A stretch of DNA of 64,000 nt from Fidelibacterota bacterium 408169. GTDB taxonomy: Bacteria; Fidelibacterota; Marinisomatia; Marinisomatales; TCS55. Numbering within the stretch: the stretch's first letter is position 1; every line of letters begins with the position of its first letter. Location of the stretch: contig NNSG01000002.1 of assembly GCA_002256485.1 (NCBI GenBank), positions 248,001 through 312,000 of the forward strand, in the 5' to 3' direction. The notes under the pieces are model-generated. The model was given only the letters and a program-made list of their open reading frames with translations, searched no databases and had not been told where the DNA came from. Both the position numbers and the translations under genes were made by a program. Positions 29,720 to 40,773 of this stretch are shown piece by piece.

Positions 29720-32700
29720 TTAGAAACCCAGACGTTATCTTTACCATATACATCTCTGAGCTTTTTAATGAATTCCCGTCCGGACGAAACTCGAATATTG
29801 TGTGCAAATATGCGCTGATCTTTTCCTCCATTGCCCGACATATGGAACATTAATCCGCAACTGCCGTGATATTTTTGTGCCAATGTATTAAAATCATCCA
29901 CATCTTTTGGGTTCATTTGATCAAGCTCAAATTTTATATTCACATGCTTGGCATAAAAATCACGGGCTTTTTCCAAAGCAACAATCTCATCTGCAATGAT
30001 TTTAAGATCACTGAAATCAGACGTGTCTGTAGGTCGGCCGCTTACAAAAACAATTTCATCATTATCCAATAAATCTTTAAACTTATCAAATACAGAACTA
30101 AAGGTAAGTATTTCGGCTTGACCGCCAAGACATTCTAATTTGAAAAACGCCATTTGATTGTTCTTGCGGTCAAAATGAAGTCTGAATTCCTGAATAGATC
30201 CGCCAATTCGGACAGTGTCTAACTTTAGTTCTTCTATATTTTCAGAGAAATCAAAATTACTGAATTCCTCTAAGTCTTCAGCGTACTTCAATAAAGGATG
30301 GCCTGAAAGATATAAGCCCAAAACTTCTTTTTCTTTTTGCAAAGAAACGCTGTCTGTCCAACTCTCAGCACTAACTAATTCCGGAATCATGGATGATTCT
30401 CCATTAGATGCCTGGCCAAAAAGATCCACTTGATTGCGTTGCCTGTTTTCCTGGATTTGCTGACCATACCTCAAAGAAATATCAATGGTTGCAAACTTAT
30501 CTGCTCGTGTTCCAGCTAAACTATCCATGGCTCCGGCCATTATTAAGCTTTCCAATACTCTTTTATTAACCGCTCGCAAATCCACACGAGATGTAAAATC
30601 AAATAAAGACTCAAAGGGACCATCTTTATCACGAGTTGCCAGTATATGCTCCAGTGCTTTTGATCCAACATTTTTAATGGCATTTAGTCCAAAAGAAATT
30701 GTTTTTTTATCCACCGGGCGAAAATTTATATCAGACACATTAACATCCGGTGCATCCACAGACATTTTTTGCTTTCTGCATTCGTTAATCAAAATTACTA
30801 CACGGTCAATATTGGACATTTCGCTGGTCAGGTTTGCAGCCATAAATTCCGCCGGATAATGGGTCTTGAGCCAAGCCGTCTGGTAAGCCACATATGCATA
30901 AGCGGTAGAGTGACTTTTGTTAAACCCATATTCCGCAAATTTTTCAATAAGGGCATAAATTTCTTCGGCCGTTTTACGGCCGATATCATTCTCTTGGGCT
31001 CCTTCAACAAACTTTACTTTCATCTCGTCCATGAGTTTTTTAATCTTTTTACCCATGGCACGGCGCATGATATCCGCTTCAGCGAGAGTAAATTTGGCAA
31101 TCTCGTGAGCAATCTGCATCACCTGCTCCTGGTAAACAATAATACCGTAGGTTTCGTTTAATATATGCTCCAGTGCAGGATGGATATAAGTAATCTTTTT
31201 CTTGCCATGCTTGCGCTTAATAAAATTATCAATATTTTCCATGGGCCCTGGTCGATACAAAGCATTCATGGCAATTAGGTCTTCGATTTGTGTGGGTCTC
31301 AATTTTTTCAGAAATTCTCGCATTCCAGAAGATTCAAACTGAAAAACGCCAATTGTCATACCCTTTGCAAACAATTTATATACCTTTGGATCTTCCATAT
31401 CAATCTTGGAGATATCCACTTTTTCACCTCGATTAATCAACAGTTTCAAGGTGTGATCAATAACCGTCAAATTTCGGAGGCCTAAAAAATCCATTTTTAG
31501 TAAGCCCAAGTCTTCCAGGCCTTTCATATCATACTGACTGGTAATATCGCCTGTATTGGATTTGAAAAGGGGAGTGTAATCTGTCAGGTCTCCTGGTGTA
31601 ACCACAACGCCTGCAGCGTGAGTGGACGCGTGGCGATTCATGCCTTCAAGCGTGAGCGCATGTTCAATTAATTCCTTATATCGTCCGTCGGCGGCTTCCC
31701 GCATTTCAGGATTTTGTTTCAGTGCCTGATCTAATGTTACAAACGGTCCAACAGGAATCATTTTGGCAACTTTATCTACGTCGCCGAACGAAAAACCCAG
31801 CACACGTCCTACATCACGCACAGCCTGACGGGCTTTCATTTTTCCGAACGTAATGATTTGCGTAACAGAATTATCACCATATTGCTGTTTGATATAATCG
31901 ATAACTTCACCACGGCGCTCGATGCAAAAATCAATATCAATATCCGGCATGCTGATTCGGTTCGGATTTAAAAATCGTTCAAAAAGCAAATCGTGTTTCA
32001 TGGGATCTATGGTCGTGATATCCAGCGCATAAGATGCCAGGCTTCCGGCAGCAGACCCTCGACCCGGCCCAACAGGAATACCGTTGTCTTTTGCATATTT
32101 AACAAAATCCATGGTAATGAGAAAATACCCGGCGAATCCCATTTTTTTAATTACACCCAATTCATGATCCAAACGACCTTGTAGGTCCGGTGTTATATCT
32201 CCATAAATGTTTCGAACACCATCTTCACATAAATAACGTAAATAATCATCCGGATCTTGAGATTGAGCATCATCAGGGATTGGGAATGTAGGCAGATGAT
32301 AATCACTCATGGGTAATTCTAAATCGATACTGTCTGCAATTTTTCGTGTATTTTCCAGGGCATCAGGAAACTCCTTGAACAAATCATACATTTCATCTTG
32401 GCTTTTGAAATAGAACTCTGGGGTTGCATAGCGCAGGCGATTGGGATCATCTCTTTCCTTCCCCGTTCCTAAACAAATATGCACATCATGGGCTTCCGAG
32501 TGTTCCCGCTTGGCATAATGGGCATCGTTTGTGGCTACCAATGGTAAGTCCAATTCCCTTGCCAATTTTGTAATGAGCTCAACATTACGTTTTTCCTCAT
32601 CAATACCATGGTTTTGAATTTCCAGGTAATACCGCCCCTGAAACATTTCTGCATACTCTAAGGCTGATTCTTTCGCTCCTTCCCAATTATCATTTAATAA

Positions 32701-33147
32701 TTTTTCCGTTACTTCTCCTTTTAAACACCCGGAAGAACAAATTAATCCTTCACTGTGTTCTTTGAGTAATTCCTTGTCTACACGCGGGCGATAATAAAAC
32801 CCTTCCAAATAGCCATGGGTAACTAACTTCATCAAGTTACGGTAACCGGTAATATTCTGGGCTAGTAAAATAAGGTGATTATTTCCCCAGCCGCCTTCCG
32901 CCCTTGGTTTCTTGTCAAAACGGCTGCCATGTGCAACATATATCTCACAGCCGATGATGGGTTTTACTCCTGCGTTTTTTGCAGATTTATAATAGGGAAT
33001 TACACTGAACATATTGCCATGTTCTGTGAGTGCCACCGAATCCATCTTCAAATCATCTATGGTATTAACCAGCGTCTGCACGGTTTGAGCTCCGTCTAAA
33101 AGACTGTAATCAGAATGGTTGTGTAGATGGACGAATTCAGCGGACAT
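29716..33147 (-). CDS. dnaE: DNA polymerase III alpha subunit
   Basis: Main replicative polymerase subunit, 1143 residues, normal for DnaE1. It starts with a PHP domain (HLHNHSDYSLLDGAQ) whose metal ligands look largely intact. The palm has GPGRGSAAGSL and the catalytic Asp pair in MPDIDIDFC; YQEQVMQIA and GFNKSHSTAYA of the fingers are present. A helix-hairpin-helix and OB domain lie in the C-terminal third (IRIGGSIQEFRL), with a short tail. It overlaps the prenyltransferase gene by 11 bp and dtd by 4 bp. Confidence 0.97.
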   Translation of the reverse strand: MSAEFVHLHNHSDYSLLDGAQTVQTLVNTIDDLKMDSVALTEHGNMFSVIPYYKSAKNAGVKPIIGCEIYVAHGSRFDKKPRAEGGWGNNHLILLAQNITGYRNLMKLVTHGYLEGFYYRPRVDKELLKEHSEGLICSSGCLKGEVTEKLLNDNWEGAKESALEYAEMFQGRYYLEIQNHGIDEEKRNVELITKLARELDLPLVATNDAHYAKREHSEAHDVHICLGTGKERDDPNRLRYATPEFYFKSQDEMYDLFKEFPDALENTRKIADSIDLELPMSDYHLPTFPIPDDAQSQDPDDYLRYLCEDGVRNIYGDITPDLQGRLDHELGVIKKMGFAGYFLITMDFVKYAKDNGIPVGPGRGSAAGSLASYALDITTIDPMKHDLLFERFLNPNRISMPDIDIDFCIERRGEVIDYIKQQYGDNSVTQIITFGKMKARQAVRDVGRVLGFSFGDVDKVAKMIPVGPFVTLDQALKQNPEMREAADGRYKELIEHALTLEGMNRHASTHAAGVVVTPGDLTDYTPLFKSNTGDITSQYDMKGLEDLGLLKMDFLGLRNLTVIDHTLKLLINRGEKVDISKIDMEDPKVYKLFAKGMTIGVFQFESSGMREFLKKLRPTQIEDLIAMNALYRPGPMENIDNFIKRKHGKKKITYIHPALEHILNETYGIIVYQEQVMQIAHEIAKFTLAEADIMRRAMGKKIKKLMDEMKVKFVEGAQENDIGRKTAEEIYALIEKFAEYGFNKSHSTAYAYVAYQTAWLKTHYPAEFMAANLTSEMSNIDRVVILINECRKQKMSVDAPDVNVSDINFRPVDKKTISFGLNAIKNVGSKALEHILATRDKDGPFESLFDFTSRVDLRAVNKRVLESLIMAGAMDSLAGTRADKFATIDISLRYGQQIQENRQRNQVDLFGQASNGESSMIPELVSAESWTDSVSLQKEKEVLGLYLSGHPLLKYAEDLEEFSNFDFSENIEELKLDTVRIGGSIQEFRLHFDRKNNQMAFFKLECLGGQAEILTFSSVFDKFKDLLDNDEIVFVSGRPTDTSDFSDLKIIADEIVALEKARDFYAKHVNIKFELDQMNPKDVDDFNTLAQKYHGSCGLMFHMSGNGGKDQRIFAHNIRVSSGREFIKKLRDVYGKDNVWVSN

Positions 33148-33982
33148 AATTATCGATGAAAAAGGCCATTAATCCTGCAATAGTACTGAATTTTAATACC
33201 TCGGAAAATTGTTTCGCATGCTTTATTGCGGGCGATTTTAGAAACGAAAATACAATGATTGTCAAAGGTATTTCCACTCCTAAAACAAGGATAATCAAAT
33301 AAGGAAAACCATAATAATTTTTGAAAAATGGAATTAACGCTACTCCGCCAATTATACATGCTGCAGAAATAGCAACTCTAGCTGATTTTTCTAACCCGGC
33401 TTTTACAGGAAATGTGTTTAATCCTGCCTGTGCGTCGCCTTCAATATCGGCCATATCCTTAACCAGTTCTCGTACAAAAGTGAGACCAAAAGCCAAACAT
33501 GCAGGAATAATCATTATATTTATTTGTTCATAAGCTGCGCCGGAAAAAATGAATGCAAGTCCCAATATTATAGCTACTGTAGCATTACCGATCAATGGTG
33601 TTCCTTTAAGGAATTTGCTGTAAACTATCATGATGGGAAGAGCTAAACCAACGGCAATGAATTGTGCCAAATGATTTAACGTTAATGTCAACACGCTGCC
33701 TATTACGAATAAAATTATTGCCATATACAAAGCTGTTCTTTTTTTCACATGTCCCATCACCAAAGGACGGCTGGGACGATTTATAACATCCGTTTTATAA
33801 TCCAATACATCATTGTATGCATTGGCGGCAGCATTATAACACACCACAACAAGTATAGTTATTAAAAGTGTTTTTGTATCATTTATTCCATTCATAATAC
33901 TGGCACACACTACCATGGTAAAAATGGATATCACTAAATTTAAAGGGCGTAATAATTTAATATGCTGCGACAAATTCTTCAT
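33137..33982 (-). CDS. UbiA-family prenyltransferase
   Basis: A 281-residue inner-membrane protein with eight or nine helices that attaches an isoprenoid chain to an acceptor. Both Asp-rich diphosphate-binding motifs are present: NDVLDYKTDVINRP and DMADIEGD. The first has the NDxxDxxxDxxNxPxRP form of geranylgeranylglycerol-phosphate-synthase-like and chlorophyll-synthase-like members, so the acceptor is uncertain (quinone ring, heme or lipid). No quinone genes are adjacent; it is linked by 4-bp overlap to prmC. Confidence 0.88.
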   Translation of the reverse strand: MKNLSQHIKLLRPLNLVISIFTMVVCASIMNGINDTKTLLITILVVVCYNAAANAYNDVLDYKTDVINRPSRPLVMGHVKKRTALYMAIILFVIGSVLTLTLNHLAQFIAVGLALPIMIVYSKFLKGTPLIGNATVAIILGLAFIFSGAAYEQINIMIIPACLAFGLTFVRELVKDMADIEGDAQAGLNTFPVKAGLEKSARVAISAACIIGGVALIPFFKNYYGFPYLIILVLGVEIPLTIIVFSFLKSPAIKHAKQFSEVLKFSTIAGLMAFFIDNYVR

Positions 33983-34842
33983 ACAACTTGAACTTTGAGG
34001 ATACGATCATCTGTATTATAATCAGCAATAAGTTCCAAATGTTCAAAACCGTTTCTTTCAAAACATTTCTTCACTTTTTGTGGATGGTTGCCAAGTCCTA
34101 CTTCCATAATGAGCCAACCACCGGGGGAAACCCATTTCTTTGCTGAATCAGCTAAGTGTTGATAAAATAATAAACCGTTTCCATTATCCGTTAATGCCAA
34201 ATTCGGTTCATGATCTCGGATTTCTTTTGTGAGGGTAACCATTTCTTTTTTCGGAATATAAGGTGGATTCATCAATAAGCCATCGTATATAGGTTTAGGT
34301 GGATTGTATCTCAAAAAATCTGTTTGTAAAAATTGAACATTGGCCACATTATTTATTGAGGCATTTTCTTCAGCAATTACCAATGCAGCTCTGGAGATAT
34401 CCAAACCAAGTACAGTCGCGGCTGGTATTTCATCTGCGACTGAAATAGCAATACACCCGGATCCTGTCCCAATGTCTACTATATGAGGGCTTTTTAATTC
34501 TTGGAGTGAATAAATGGCCACATCCACCAAACGTTCTGTTTCTTGCCGGGGGATTAGTACGGATGTATTAACATTAAATCGGCGGCCATAAAATTCTGTC
34601 CAACCGGTTATATACTGCGCCGGAACACCCTGTATACGGCTGCTGATCCAATGTTCAAAAAGTGCACTCTGCTGTTTAGTTAACTCATTTTCCTTTATGT
34701 ATAATTCAGATTTTGTACAGTTTAATAGTGAAGATAAAAGCCACTCAGCTTCTTGGGTATTATCTTCCAAGGTAAGTGCAAGTTCAGCTGTTGACCACTT
34801 CAACCAATTGTTGATTTGACCATCTTGGGGAACGGAAGCCAC
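33979..34842 (-). CDS. prmC: release factor glutamine methyltransferase
   Basis: Methylates the Gln of the GGQ motif of peptide-chain release factors. The 287-residue length is normal. It has an N-terminal helical domain (about 1-85), RFNVNTSVLIPRQETE, SAM motif I IDIGTGSGCIAIS, and the catalytic NPPY in LLMNPPYIP. It follows prfA directly, the classic pairing with its substrate. Confidence 0.95.
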   Translation of the reverse strand: MASVPQDGQINNWLKWSTAELALTLEDNTQEAEWLLSSLLNCTKSELYIKENELTKQQSALFEHWISSRIQGVPAQYITGWTEFYGRRFNVNTSVLIPRQETERLVDVAIYSLQELKSPHIVDIGTGSGCIAISVADEIPAATVLGLDISRAALVIAEENASINNVANVQFLQTDFLRYNPPKPIYDGLLMNPPYIPKKEMVTLTKEIRDHEPNLALTDNGNGLLFYQHLADSAKKWVSPGGWLIMEVGLGNHPQKVKKCFERNGFEHLELIADYNTDDRILKVQVV

Positions 34843-35904
34843 TTAATTGTCAGCCAGTCGTTCCTGTTGTTCCGCCAATTTCAACTGTTCAATTAATTCA
34901 GAAATATCACCATCTAAAACAGCATCAAGATTATATGCTGTATAATTAATACGGTGATCTGTAATCCGTCCTTGTGAAAAATTATATGTCCGAATCTTTG
35001 CAGACCTATCCCCGGTGGATACCATAGATTTTCGAGCATCAGCCCGTTCTTTAGCCAAGCGTTCCTGCTCTTGAGCCAAAAGTCTTGAGCGCAGTACTTT
35101 CATAGCCAATAGACGATTCTGATGCTGGGATTTTTCATCTTGGCACGAAACAACTAAACCAGAAGGTAAATGCGTTATACGGATAGCCGATTCAGTTTTA
35201 TTAACGTGCTGACCTCCGGCGCCACTGGCGCGGAATGTATCAATTTTCAAATCGCCTTCATTAATGTCGATTTCAGCTTCTTCTGCTTCAGGTAGAACGG
35301 CTACTGTTGCAGCTGATGTATGAACGCGACCTCCGGCTTCTGTTTTTGGAATGCGTTGAACACGATGAACTCCGCTCTCAAATTTCATCAATCCATAAGC
35401 TCCTTTACCCGTAATTGAAAAAATAACCTCTTTATATCCACCAATCCCTGTATCATTCATTTCCATAATTTCTCGAGTCCAGTTGTTACGTTCAGCATAG
35501 CGGGAATATAACCGAAACAAATCAGCTGCAAATAAAGCTGCCTCTTCACCGCCTGTTCCTGCTCTTATTTCAACAATTGTATTTTTATCATCATTAGGAT
35601 CTTTTGGAATTAGCATAAATTTTAAATCACTTTCCAGTGTGTCCATTTTTACCTTTAATTCAGATAATTCTTCCTGAGCTATCTCCTTCAACTCTGCATC
35701 ATTACCGTTAAGAATATCTTCATCATCTGCTATTTGTTTTAGAACATCTAGATATTCCCTACCTTTCAAAACGATGGGAGATAATTGGCTGTGTTCCTTC
35801 GCAGTTACTTTTAATTTATTCTGGTCATTCATTACCACAGGATCAGCTAATAGTTCGCTTAATTTTTCTTGACGGGAGATAATTGTTTTTATCTTATCTT
35901 TCAA
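34843..35904 (-). CDS. prfA: peptide chain release factor 1
   Basis: Recognises UAA and UAG stop codons and releases the finished protein. The 353-residue length is normal. The codon-reading tripeptide lies in RIPKTEAGG (PKT at 186-188, corresponding to PxT of RF1), and the catalytic GGQ at 230-232 in [10 protein letters not shown] is the site methylated by PrmC, encoded immediately downstream. It overlaps the DUF1385 gene by 4 bp. Confidence 0.96.
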   Translation of the reverse strand: MKDKIKTIISRQEKLSELLADPVVMNDQNKLKVTAKEHSQLSPIVLKGREYLDVLKQIADDEDILNGNDAELKEIAQEELSELKVKMDTLESDLKFMLIPKDPNDDKNTIVEIRAGTGGEEAALFAADLFRLYSRYAERNNWTREIMEMNDTGIGGYKEVIFSITGKGAYGLMKFESGVHRVQRIPKTEAGGRVHTSAATVAVLPEAEEAEIDINEGDLKIDTFRASGAGGQHVNKTESAIRITHLPSGLVVSCQDEKSQHQNRLLAMKVLRSRLLAQEQERLAKERADARKSMVSTGDRSAKIRTYNFSQGRITDHRINYTAYNLDAVLDGDISELIEQLKLAEQQERLADN

Positions 35905-36839
35905 CCAATGGCCTCTGCTGTATATTCTTTACCAACCATTTTTTCATATTTTTCACCAAAGGCTTTTTGCAACGCTGTAATAGCTACCGCCACCATTTTA
36001 TCTTCAGGAGGTTGTGTTGTAATTCGCTGTAACCATAATCCCGGGGCTCTTAACGCGCGAAAGAATAATGATTCATCTTTCCGTGCTGTAATTTTAATGA
36101 TTTCGTAGGAAATTCCTGCAACTAGGGGCATGAGAGGTAAATGAAATGCCAAGCGATGAAAAATGGTAATTTCACCAAAAATGGCCATGACAATTGTATC
36201 TATCAAAGCAAATACAAGTATGGCAGATAAAAGGACAATAAATAAAAAACTTGTTCCACAACGAGGATGATAGGTAGAAAAAGATTGTGCATTAGCAACG
36301 TTAACGTCTTTACCTGATTCAAAATTGAACACAACACGATGTTCCGCTCCATGATATCTAAATAAGCGTTTAACATCTTTCATCAACGAAATGGCAAGTA
36401 AATACAGAATGAAGAAAGTTATACGAAACAACCCAGAAACCAAGTTAAACGCTAATGCTTCCTTTTCTATATCCATCAACCAAGTAGTCAAAGCTAAAGG
36501 GGCGATTAGAAACATTCCTACTGCTAATAAAATAGCAAATAAGGTTGTAAAAAAATTCGCCAGTTTACCGGGTTGTTTTTCTGCTTCTTCAGGCATGGCG
36601 ATATCTGCCGACCACTGTAAGGTTTTCATACCCATTTTCATGGATTCAAATAAAGCCATCATCCCCCGTAAGATAGGTTGTTTCCAAAATCCTGATATTT
36701 CTATTCGGGAAGTAAAATCATGTTTATCTACATGCACCGTTCCTTCCGGATCGCGAACAGCCGTCGCATAAGCGCCAGGGACGCGCATCATAACACCTTC
36801 AATGACGGCCTGACCGCCAACAAGAATCGATGGTTTCAT
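35901..36839 (-). CDS. DUF1385 (YqhQ-like) membrane protein
   Basis: A member of the DUF1385 family: [13 protein letters not shown] near the start is the family hallmark, followed by several membrane helices and the [13 protein letters not shown] and [11 protein letters not shown] segments, whose His and Cys may bind a ligand. I start at the ATG at 36839, matching usual family starts; the ATG at 36863 would add eight residues and abut the rpmE terminator. Function unknown; pairing with prfA and rpmE is common in Gram-positives and FCB bacteria (from memory). Confidence 0.88.
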   Translation of the reverse strand: MKPSILVGGQAVIEGVMMRVPGAYATAVRDPEGTVHVDKHDFTSRIEISGFWKQPILRGMMALFESMKMGMKTLQWSADIAMPEEAEKQPGKLANFFTTLFAILLAVGMFLIAPLALTTWLMDIEKEALAFNLVSGLFRITFFILYLLAISLMKDVKRLFRYHGAEHRVVFNFESGKDVNVANAQSFSTYHPRCGTSFLFIVLLSAILVFALIDTIVMAIFGEITIFHRLAFHLPLMPLVAGISYEIIKITARKDESLFFRALRAPGLWLQRITTQPPEDKMVAVAITALQKAFGEKYEKMVGKEYTAEAIG

Positions 36840-36864
36840 TAGTGTTAATAATAAATGTTTCATA

Positions 36865-36911
36865 TATAAAAAAATGGCTCCAAAAAGGATATACCTACTC
36901 CCGGAGCCATT
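36865..36911 (-). terminator. rho-independent terminator of rpmE
   Basis: A perfect 9-bp stem AATGGCTCC / GGAGCCATT (36903-36911 with 36873-36881) with a 21-nt loop, followed leftward by a run of seven T residues, about 16 bp after the rpmE stop. The T run on the other side (TTTTTT at 36914-36919) makes it look bidirectional. Confidence 0.8.
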
Positions 36912-36926
36912 ATGTTTTTTGTATAG

Positions 36927-37133
36927 TTACTGGGCTGATTTGGCGTATTTTGCCTTGAATTTTTCAATTCGCCCAGCTGTATCCACTAGTTTCTGTTTCC
37001 CGGAAAAGAATGGATGGCAGACTGAACAAATTTCAATCCGTTGGTCACCTAAAGTACTGTACACTTCGAATGAATGACCACAGGCACAATGAACCTTACC
37101 AAGTTTATAATCGGGATGTATTCCCTGTTTCAT
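36927..37133 (-). CDS. rpmE: 50S ribosomal protein L31
   Basis: A 68-residue L31 of the zinc-containing type: KQGIHPDY at the start, then the paired Cys in HCACGH and [12 protein letters not shown], giving the four-Cys zinc site, and [12 protein letters not shown]. The start has a good AGGAG about 8 bp upstream. It lies between the aminotransferase gene and a strong terminator, so it ends that transcript. Confidence 0.97.
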   Translation of the reverse strand: MKQGIHPDYKLGKVHCACGHSFEVYSTLGDQRIEICSVCHPFFSGKQKLVDTAGRIEKFKAKYAKSAQ

Positions 37134-37147
37134 AATAAAACTCCTTT

Positions 37148-38359
37148 TTATATCAATTTTTCTAAAGCGCTTGCCACCTTCGAAATACCGCGCTTAATCG
37201 TTTCTTTATCAGTGGCACACGAAAATCTTATATGCCCCGGTGCACCAAAACCATCTCCAGGCACCGTGACTACAGCCTCCGAATTTAATATATAATCACT
37301 CAGGTCGAAAGAATCCTGAATAACTTTTCCATTGGCTTGTTTACCCAAGTAATTTGAAAAATTTGGAAACGTATAAAAAGCACCTCCCGGCACCGCACAG
37401 GATACTCCAGGGATATCATTTAACAGTTGTACCATCAAATCCCGCCGTTCCATAAATTTCAAACGCATATCTTCTACGGGCTGCTGATCTCCTGTAAGTG
37501 CGGCTATCCCGGCTCGTTGACCGATAGAATTAGCGCATGATGTTGCTTGGCCCTGAATCTTACTCATTGCCTTTATAATAGTTTGATCCCCAGCCGCATA
37601 ACCAATTCGCCAGCCTGTCATAGCATATGTTTTAGAAAGACTTAAACACGTGATCACTCTAGCGCCGATATTTTGGTCACGGTTTAGTTTTTCGGTACTA
37701 ATAAATTCGCCATCAAACACAAGGCGCTCATAACATTCATCAGAAATCACTGTCCAATCATGTTTTACAGCAAATTTAAGTAACCGAACAAGAGCTTCTG
37801 CGCTCCAAAGGCCCCCGGTTGGGTTTGATGGTGAATTAACAATAACTCCTTTTATAGCAGATGTTATCTTTTTTTCAAGATCAGCAAAATCTGCTTCAAA
37901 CTGTTTATCCGGAAGTGTATCTACTAAAATGGGTTCTGCATCGGCAAGACGTACAAATTCAGGAAAAGACACCCAGTATGGTGAAAAGACAACTACTTCA
38001 TCACCCTTATCAAACAACACTTGGCAGGCGTTGTATAAACTTTGTTTTTCACCATTGGAAACGAGGATTTCAGTTGGTTCATAATCCAAACCATTTTCCA
38101 ATTTCAATTTATCACAAATGGCTTGACGCAGTTCAATCATTCCCGGACCGGCAGTATATTTTGTAAACCCTTCATCCATAGCAGCTTGCCCGGCAGCAAT
38201 GATATGATCTGGAGTATTGAAATCAGGTTCGCCAACGCTGAAGTTAATTACATCTATTCCCTGGGATCGCATTTCTGCTGCCTTAGAAGCCATTTCCAAG
38301 GTAAACGAAGGCTTAACCCGTGCAACACGGGATGCTAGTTTTACAGTTTGGGATGCCAC
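37148..38359 (-). CDS. class I aspartate aminotransferase
   Basis: A 403-residue PLP enzyme of aminotransferase family I-gamma (subgroup Ib aspartate aminotransferases). The Schiff-base Lys is K243 in [16 protein letters not shown]175 is in NSPSNPTGG, the cofactor-binding Asp is D207 in ISDECY, and the substrate-carboxylate Arg is in the closing IRFSCA segment. It would interconvert aspartate and oxaloacetate, or act on prephenate in some members. The start is GTG directly abutting the previous stop, with no gap. Confidence 0.92.
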   Translation of the reverse strand: MASQTVKLASRVARVKPSFTLEMASKAAEMRSQGIDVINFSVGEPDFNTPDHIIAAGQAAMDEGFTKYTAGPGMIELRQAICDKLKLENGLDYEPTEILVSNGEKQSLYNACQVLFDKGDEVVVFSPYWVSFPEFVRLADAEPILVDTLPDKQFEADFADLEKKITSAIKGVIVNSPSNPTGGLWSAEALVRLLKFAVKHDWTVISDECYERLVFDGEFISTEKLNRDQNIGARVITCLSLSKTYAMTGWRIGYAAGDQTIIKAMSKIQGQATSCANSIGQRAGIAALTGDQQPVEDMRLKFMERRDLMVQLLNDIPGVSCAVPGGAFYTFPNFSNYLGKQANGKVIQDSFDLSDYILNSEAVVTVPGDGFGAPGHIRFSCATDKETIKRGISKVASALEKLI

Positions 38360-39358
38360 TTAGAGTTCGTGCTGTTTTTTGTGAAATTCAGGGCTGTTGA
38401 ATTTATCATCTTCTGAATTGGAAGTTTCTTTTTTAGGCTGCTTTTGTTTTTTAGGCTTTTTAACCATTGGTTGTTCTTCCTCTTCAATTTCAAATTCTTC
38501 GGAAAGTACTTTTTTTGCGCTCTTTTTAGGTTGACGTTTATTAACTTTGTGACGTTTTGGTTTTGGAACATCTTCTACAGAAACCCCCTCCAAGTCTGAT
38601 TCAGCCATTGCGTTAGATATAGATTCTTCTCCATCCTCTGCTTGTCCTTTCAAGCTTTCTTCATCAAACGAGAATGATTGGGGATTAAACATACCATATA
38701 CTGCGCCATAACCTCGGGTAATACCATTGCCAATACCCAAATAATTTGGTAATAGAAAATTGGTTCTGAATTCACCTGAAAACGCTCCCCAATTACGTTC
38801 ATCTACCGGTTTGGGGAACATGGATGTGAGGTTCACTTTTGTAAATATTTTTTCTTGTAGTTCTACTCCCATCTCCCGGGATAAAAAGACAATATTTTGA
38901 CCCAGTAAGCGATTCAAAAACCCAACACGTTCCATATTATTCAAAAATCGATAGCGACTTCCAGTGGTTTGATTCAGCGCTACCCACGGTGTCAACAACC
39001 GATAGCGAATCAATCTGTCCACAGGTCTAAACTGATCATCTTTTACGTCCACTTCCGTATCAAAGACTTGAAAAGTTATATTTCCAAAATCCAGGATATC
39101 CAAATGTTTGGCTATATCAACAATAGGATCTACCCCTTCATTTATACCAATCATGTATACTTGCTCATTCAGTATTTTTATTTGAACACGAGGGTATAAA
39201 AACCGGTTTCGATATGTACCATCCATCATAGGGACTATTTCTAAATCAGGATATTGGCGCATAAATACACCTTTTACCTGATATGGTGTTTTTCTAACAG
39301 GTTTATCAGTTATTACTCGAGCAATAACTGTCCGAATTGTAGGACTGCTATATTCCAT
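38360..39358 (-). CDS. Cas6/RAMP-like protein with charged tail, orphan
   Basis: A 332-residue protein. Residues 1 to about 225 form a folded part with beta-strand segments (FLYPRVQIKILNEQVYMIGI; FGNITFQVFD). It ends in GIGNGITRGYG (208-218), an exact G-h-G-x5-G-h-G glycine-rich loop as found in RAMP proteins such as Cas6. His residues are few in this domain (one near 85), so a typical Cas6 active site is not obvious. Residues 230-332 are a Lys/Glu-rich, probably disordered tail. No CRISPR array or cas gene is near; it sits between rho and the aminotransferase. RNA binding is inferred; function unknown. Confidence 0.5.
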   Translation of the reverse strand: MEYSSPTIRTVIARVITDKPVRKTPYQVKGVFMRQYPDLEIVPMMDGTYRNRFLYPRVQIKILNEQVYMIGINEGVDPIVDIAKHLDILDFGNITFQVFDTEVDVKDDQFRPVDRLIRYRLLTPWVALNQTTGSRYRFLNNMERVGFLNRLLGQNIVFLSREMGVELQEKIFTKVNLTSMFPKPVDERNWGAFSGEFRTNFLLPNYLGIGNGITRGYGAVYGMFNPQSFSFDEESLKGQAEDGEESISNAMAESDLEGVSVEDVPKPKRHKVNKRQPKKSAKKVLSEEFEIEEEEQPMVKKPKKQKQPKKETSNSEDDKFNSPEFHKKQHEL

Positions 39359-39420
39359 ATATATACCTCTTACACTTGTTTATAATTGAAAAGTGCTACA
39401 CCTTTCACTGGAAATTAAAC

Positions 39421-40668
39421 CTATTGGTTCATTGTTTCCATAAATTCTTCATTTGATTTAGTTCGCTTCATTCGTTCATGCATGAACTGCATTGCCTCAA
39501 TAACATTCATCTCGTTTAGCAGTTTACGCAATATCCACATTCGAGCCAATGTTTTCTTATCCAGCAATAATTCTTCTTTTCTTGTCCCCGAGCGAATGAT
39601 GTCAAAGGAAGGGTAAATCCTGCGATCACTCAAACGCCTATCTAACACCAGTTCCATATTTCCAGTTCCCTTAAACTCTTCGAAAATGACTTCATCCATA
39701 CGACTGCCTGTATCAATTAGAGCTGTAGATACAATAGTAAGGCTGCCACTTTCCACAGTATTGCGAGCTGCACCAAAAAATTGCTTTGGTTTTTTCAACG
39801 CATTGGAATCAACTCCACCTGAAAGAATCTTACCACTATGTGGGATTACTGCATTATGAGCCCTCCCCAAACGGGTTAAACTGTCCAGGAGAATAACTAC
39901 ATCATCACCATATTCTACCATACGCCTTGCTTTTTGAAGAACCATGTCAGCGACAGCAACGTGGCGTTCAGGCGGTTCATCAAATGTTGAGCTAACCACT
40001 TCAGCCTCTACATGACGCTTCATATCTGTCACTTCTTCAGGTCGTTCATCAATCAGTAAAATGATTAATTTTACATTTGAATGATTTTTCAAAACAGAAT
40101 TAGCAATTTTTTGCAGTAATATTGTTTTACCTGTTTTTGGCTGGGCAACAATCAACCCTCGCTGTCCTTTGCCTATAGGTGAAACAAGATCCATTATTCG
40201 AGTAGACAAATCTTTTGGATCTGATTCAAGGTTGAATTTTTTTTCAGGATACAGTGGTGTCAGGTTATCAAAAAGAATTGCCTGTTTAACTTTTTCCGGG
40301 CTTTTATCATTGACCGTTTCCATTTTTAATAGCGCATAAAACCGTTCTTTCTCCTTGGGTTTACGAATCTGTCCATAAATGGAATGACCTGTTCGAAGCC
40401 CAAATCGTTTAATTTGGGATGGGCTTACGTAAATATCATCGGGACCGGGTAAATAATTAAAGTCTGGACTACGTAAAAAACCGTAGCCTTCCTTTAACAC
40501 TTCCAGAACACCTTTGGCGTGTAATACGCCTTCTTTTTCATTTTGTGTTTCAAGTATTTTGACAATCAATTCCTGTTTATTCAAACCGGAAAATCCTGGG
40601 ATTTCCAGCTCATGGGCCTTTTTTGCCAATTCCTTGATGTTTAATGATTGTAGTTGATTAACATCCAT
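39421..40668 (-). CDS. rho: transcription termination factor Rho
   Basis: A hexameric RNA-dependent ATPase that ends transcription. The 415-residue length is normal. The N-terminal helical Rho-N domain ([21 protein letters not shown]) is followed by the RNA-binding cold-shock-like domain ([22 protein letters not shown]), Walker A in AQPKTGKT, Walker B in [16 protein letters not shown], and the Q/R loops. A terminator lies upstream of it, after folC, so rho has its own promoter in the short spacer between them. No unusual insertion in the RNA-binding domain is seen. Confidence 0.97.
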   Translation of the reverse strand: MDVNQLQSLNIKELAKKAHELEIPGFSGLNKQELIVKILETQNEKEGVLHAKGVLEVLKEGYGFLRSPDFNYLPGPDDIYVSPSQIKRFGLRTGHSIYGQIRKPKEKERFYALLKMETVNDKSPEKVKQAILFDNLTPLYPEKKFNLESDPKDLSTRIMDLVSPIGKGQRGLIVAQPKTGKTILLQKIANSVLKNHSNVKLIILLIDERPEEVTDMKRHVEAEVVSSTFDEPPERHVAVADMVLQKARRMVEYGDDVVILLDSLTRLGRAHNAVIPHSGKILSGGVDSNALKKPKQFFGAARNTVESGSLTIVSTALIDTGSRMDEVIFEEFKGTGNMELVLDRRLSDRRIYPSFDIIRSGTRKEELLLDKKTLARMWILRKLLNEMNVIEAMQFMHERMKRTKSNEEFMETMNQ

Positions 40669-40722
40669 ATATAAATAACTCCAATAGAATATGTACTAAT
40701 GTTTAATTGTTGAAATCTGTTT

Positions 40723-40753
40723 TAAAAAAAGATGCCCCTGCGGGAGCAGGTGC
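40723..40753 (-). terminator. rho-independent terminator after folC
   Basis: Read leftward from the folC stop, GCACCTGC-TCCC-GCAGGGGC forms an 8-bp stem with one mismatch, followed by ATCTTTTTTT. It is a well-formed terminator that closes the amidase-murI-folC unit and lies just upstream of the rho promoter region. Confidence 0.85.
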
Positions 40754-40773
40754 TTACGACACTGGAAATTACT

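Noticed and set aside
38341-39358. CRISPR array or cas neighbours for the Cas6-like protein
   Set aside because: No evenly spaced direct repeats and no cas1, cas2 or effector genes were found in the surrounding sequence.
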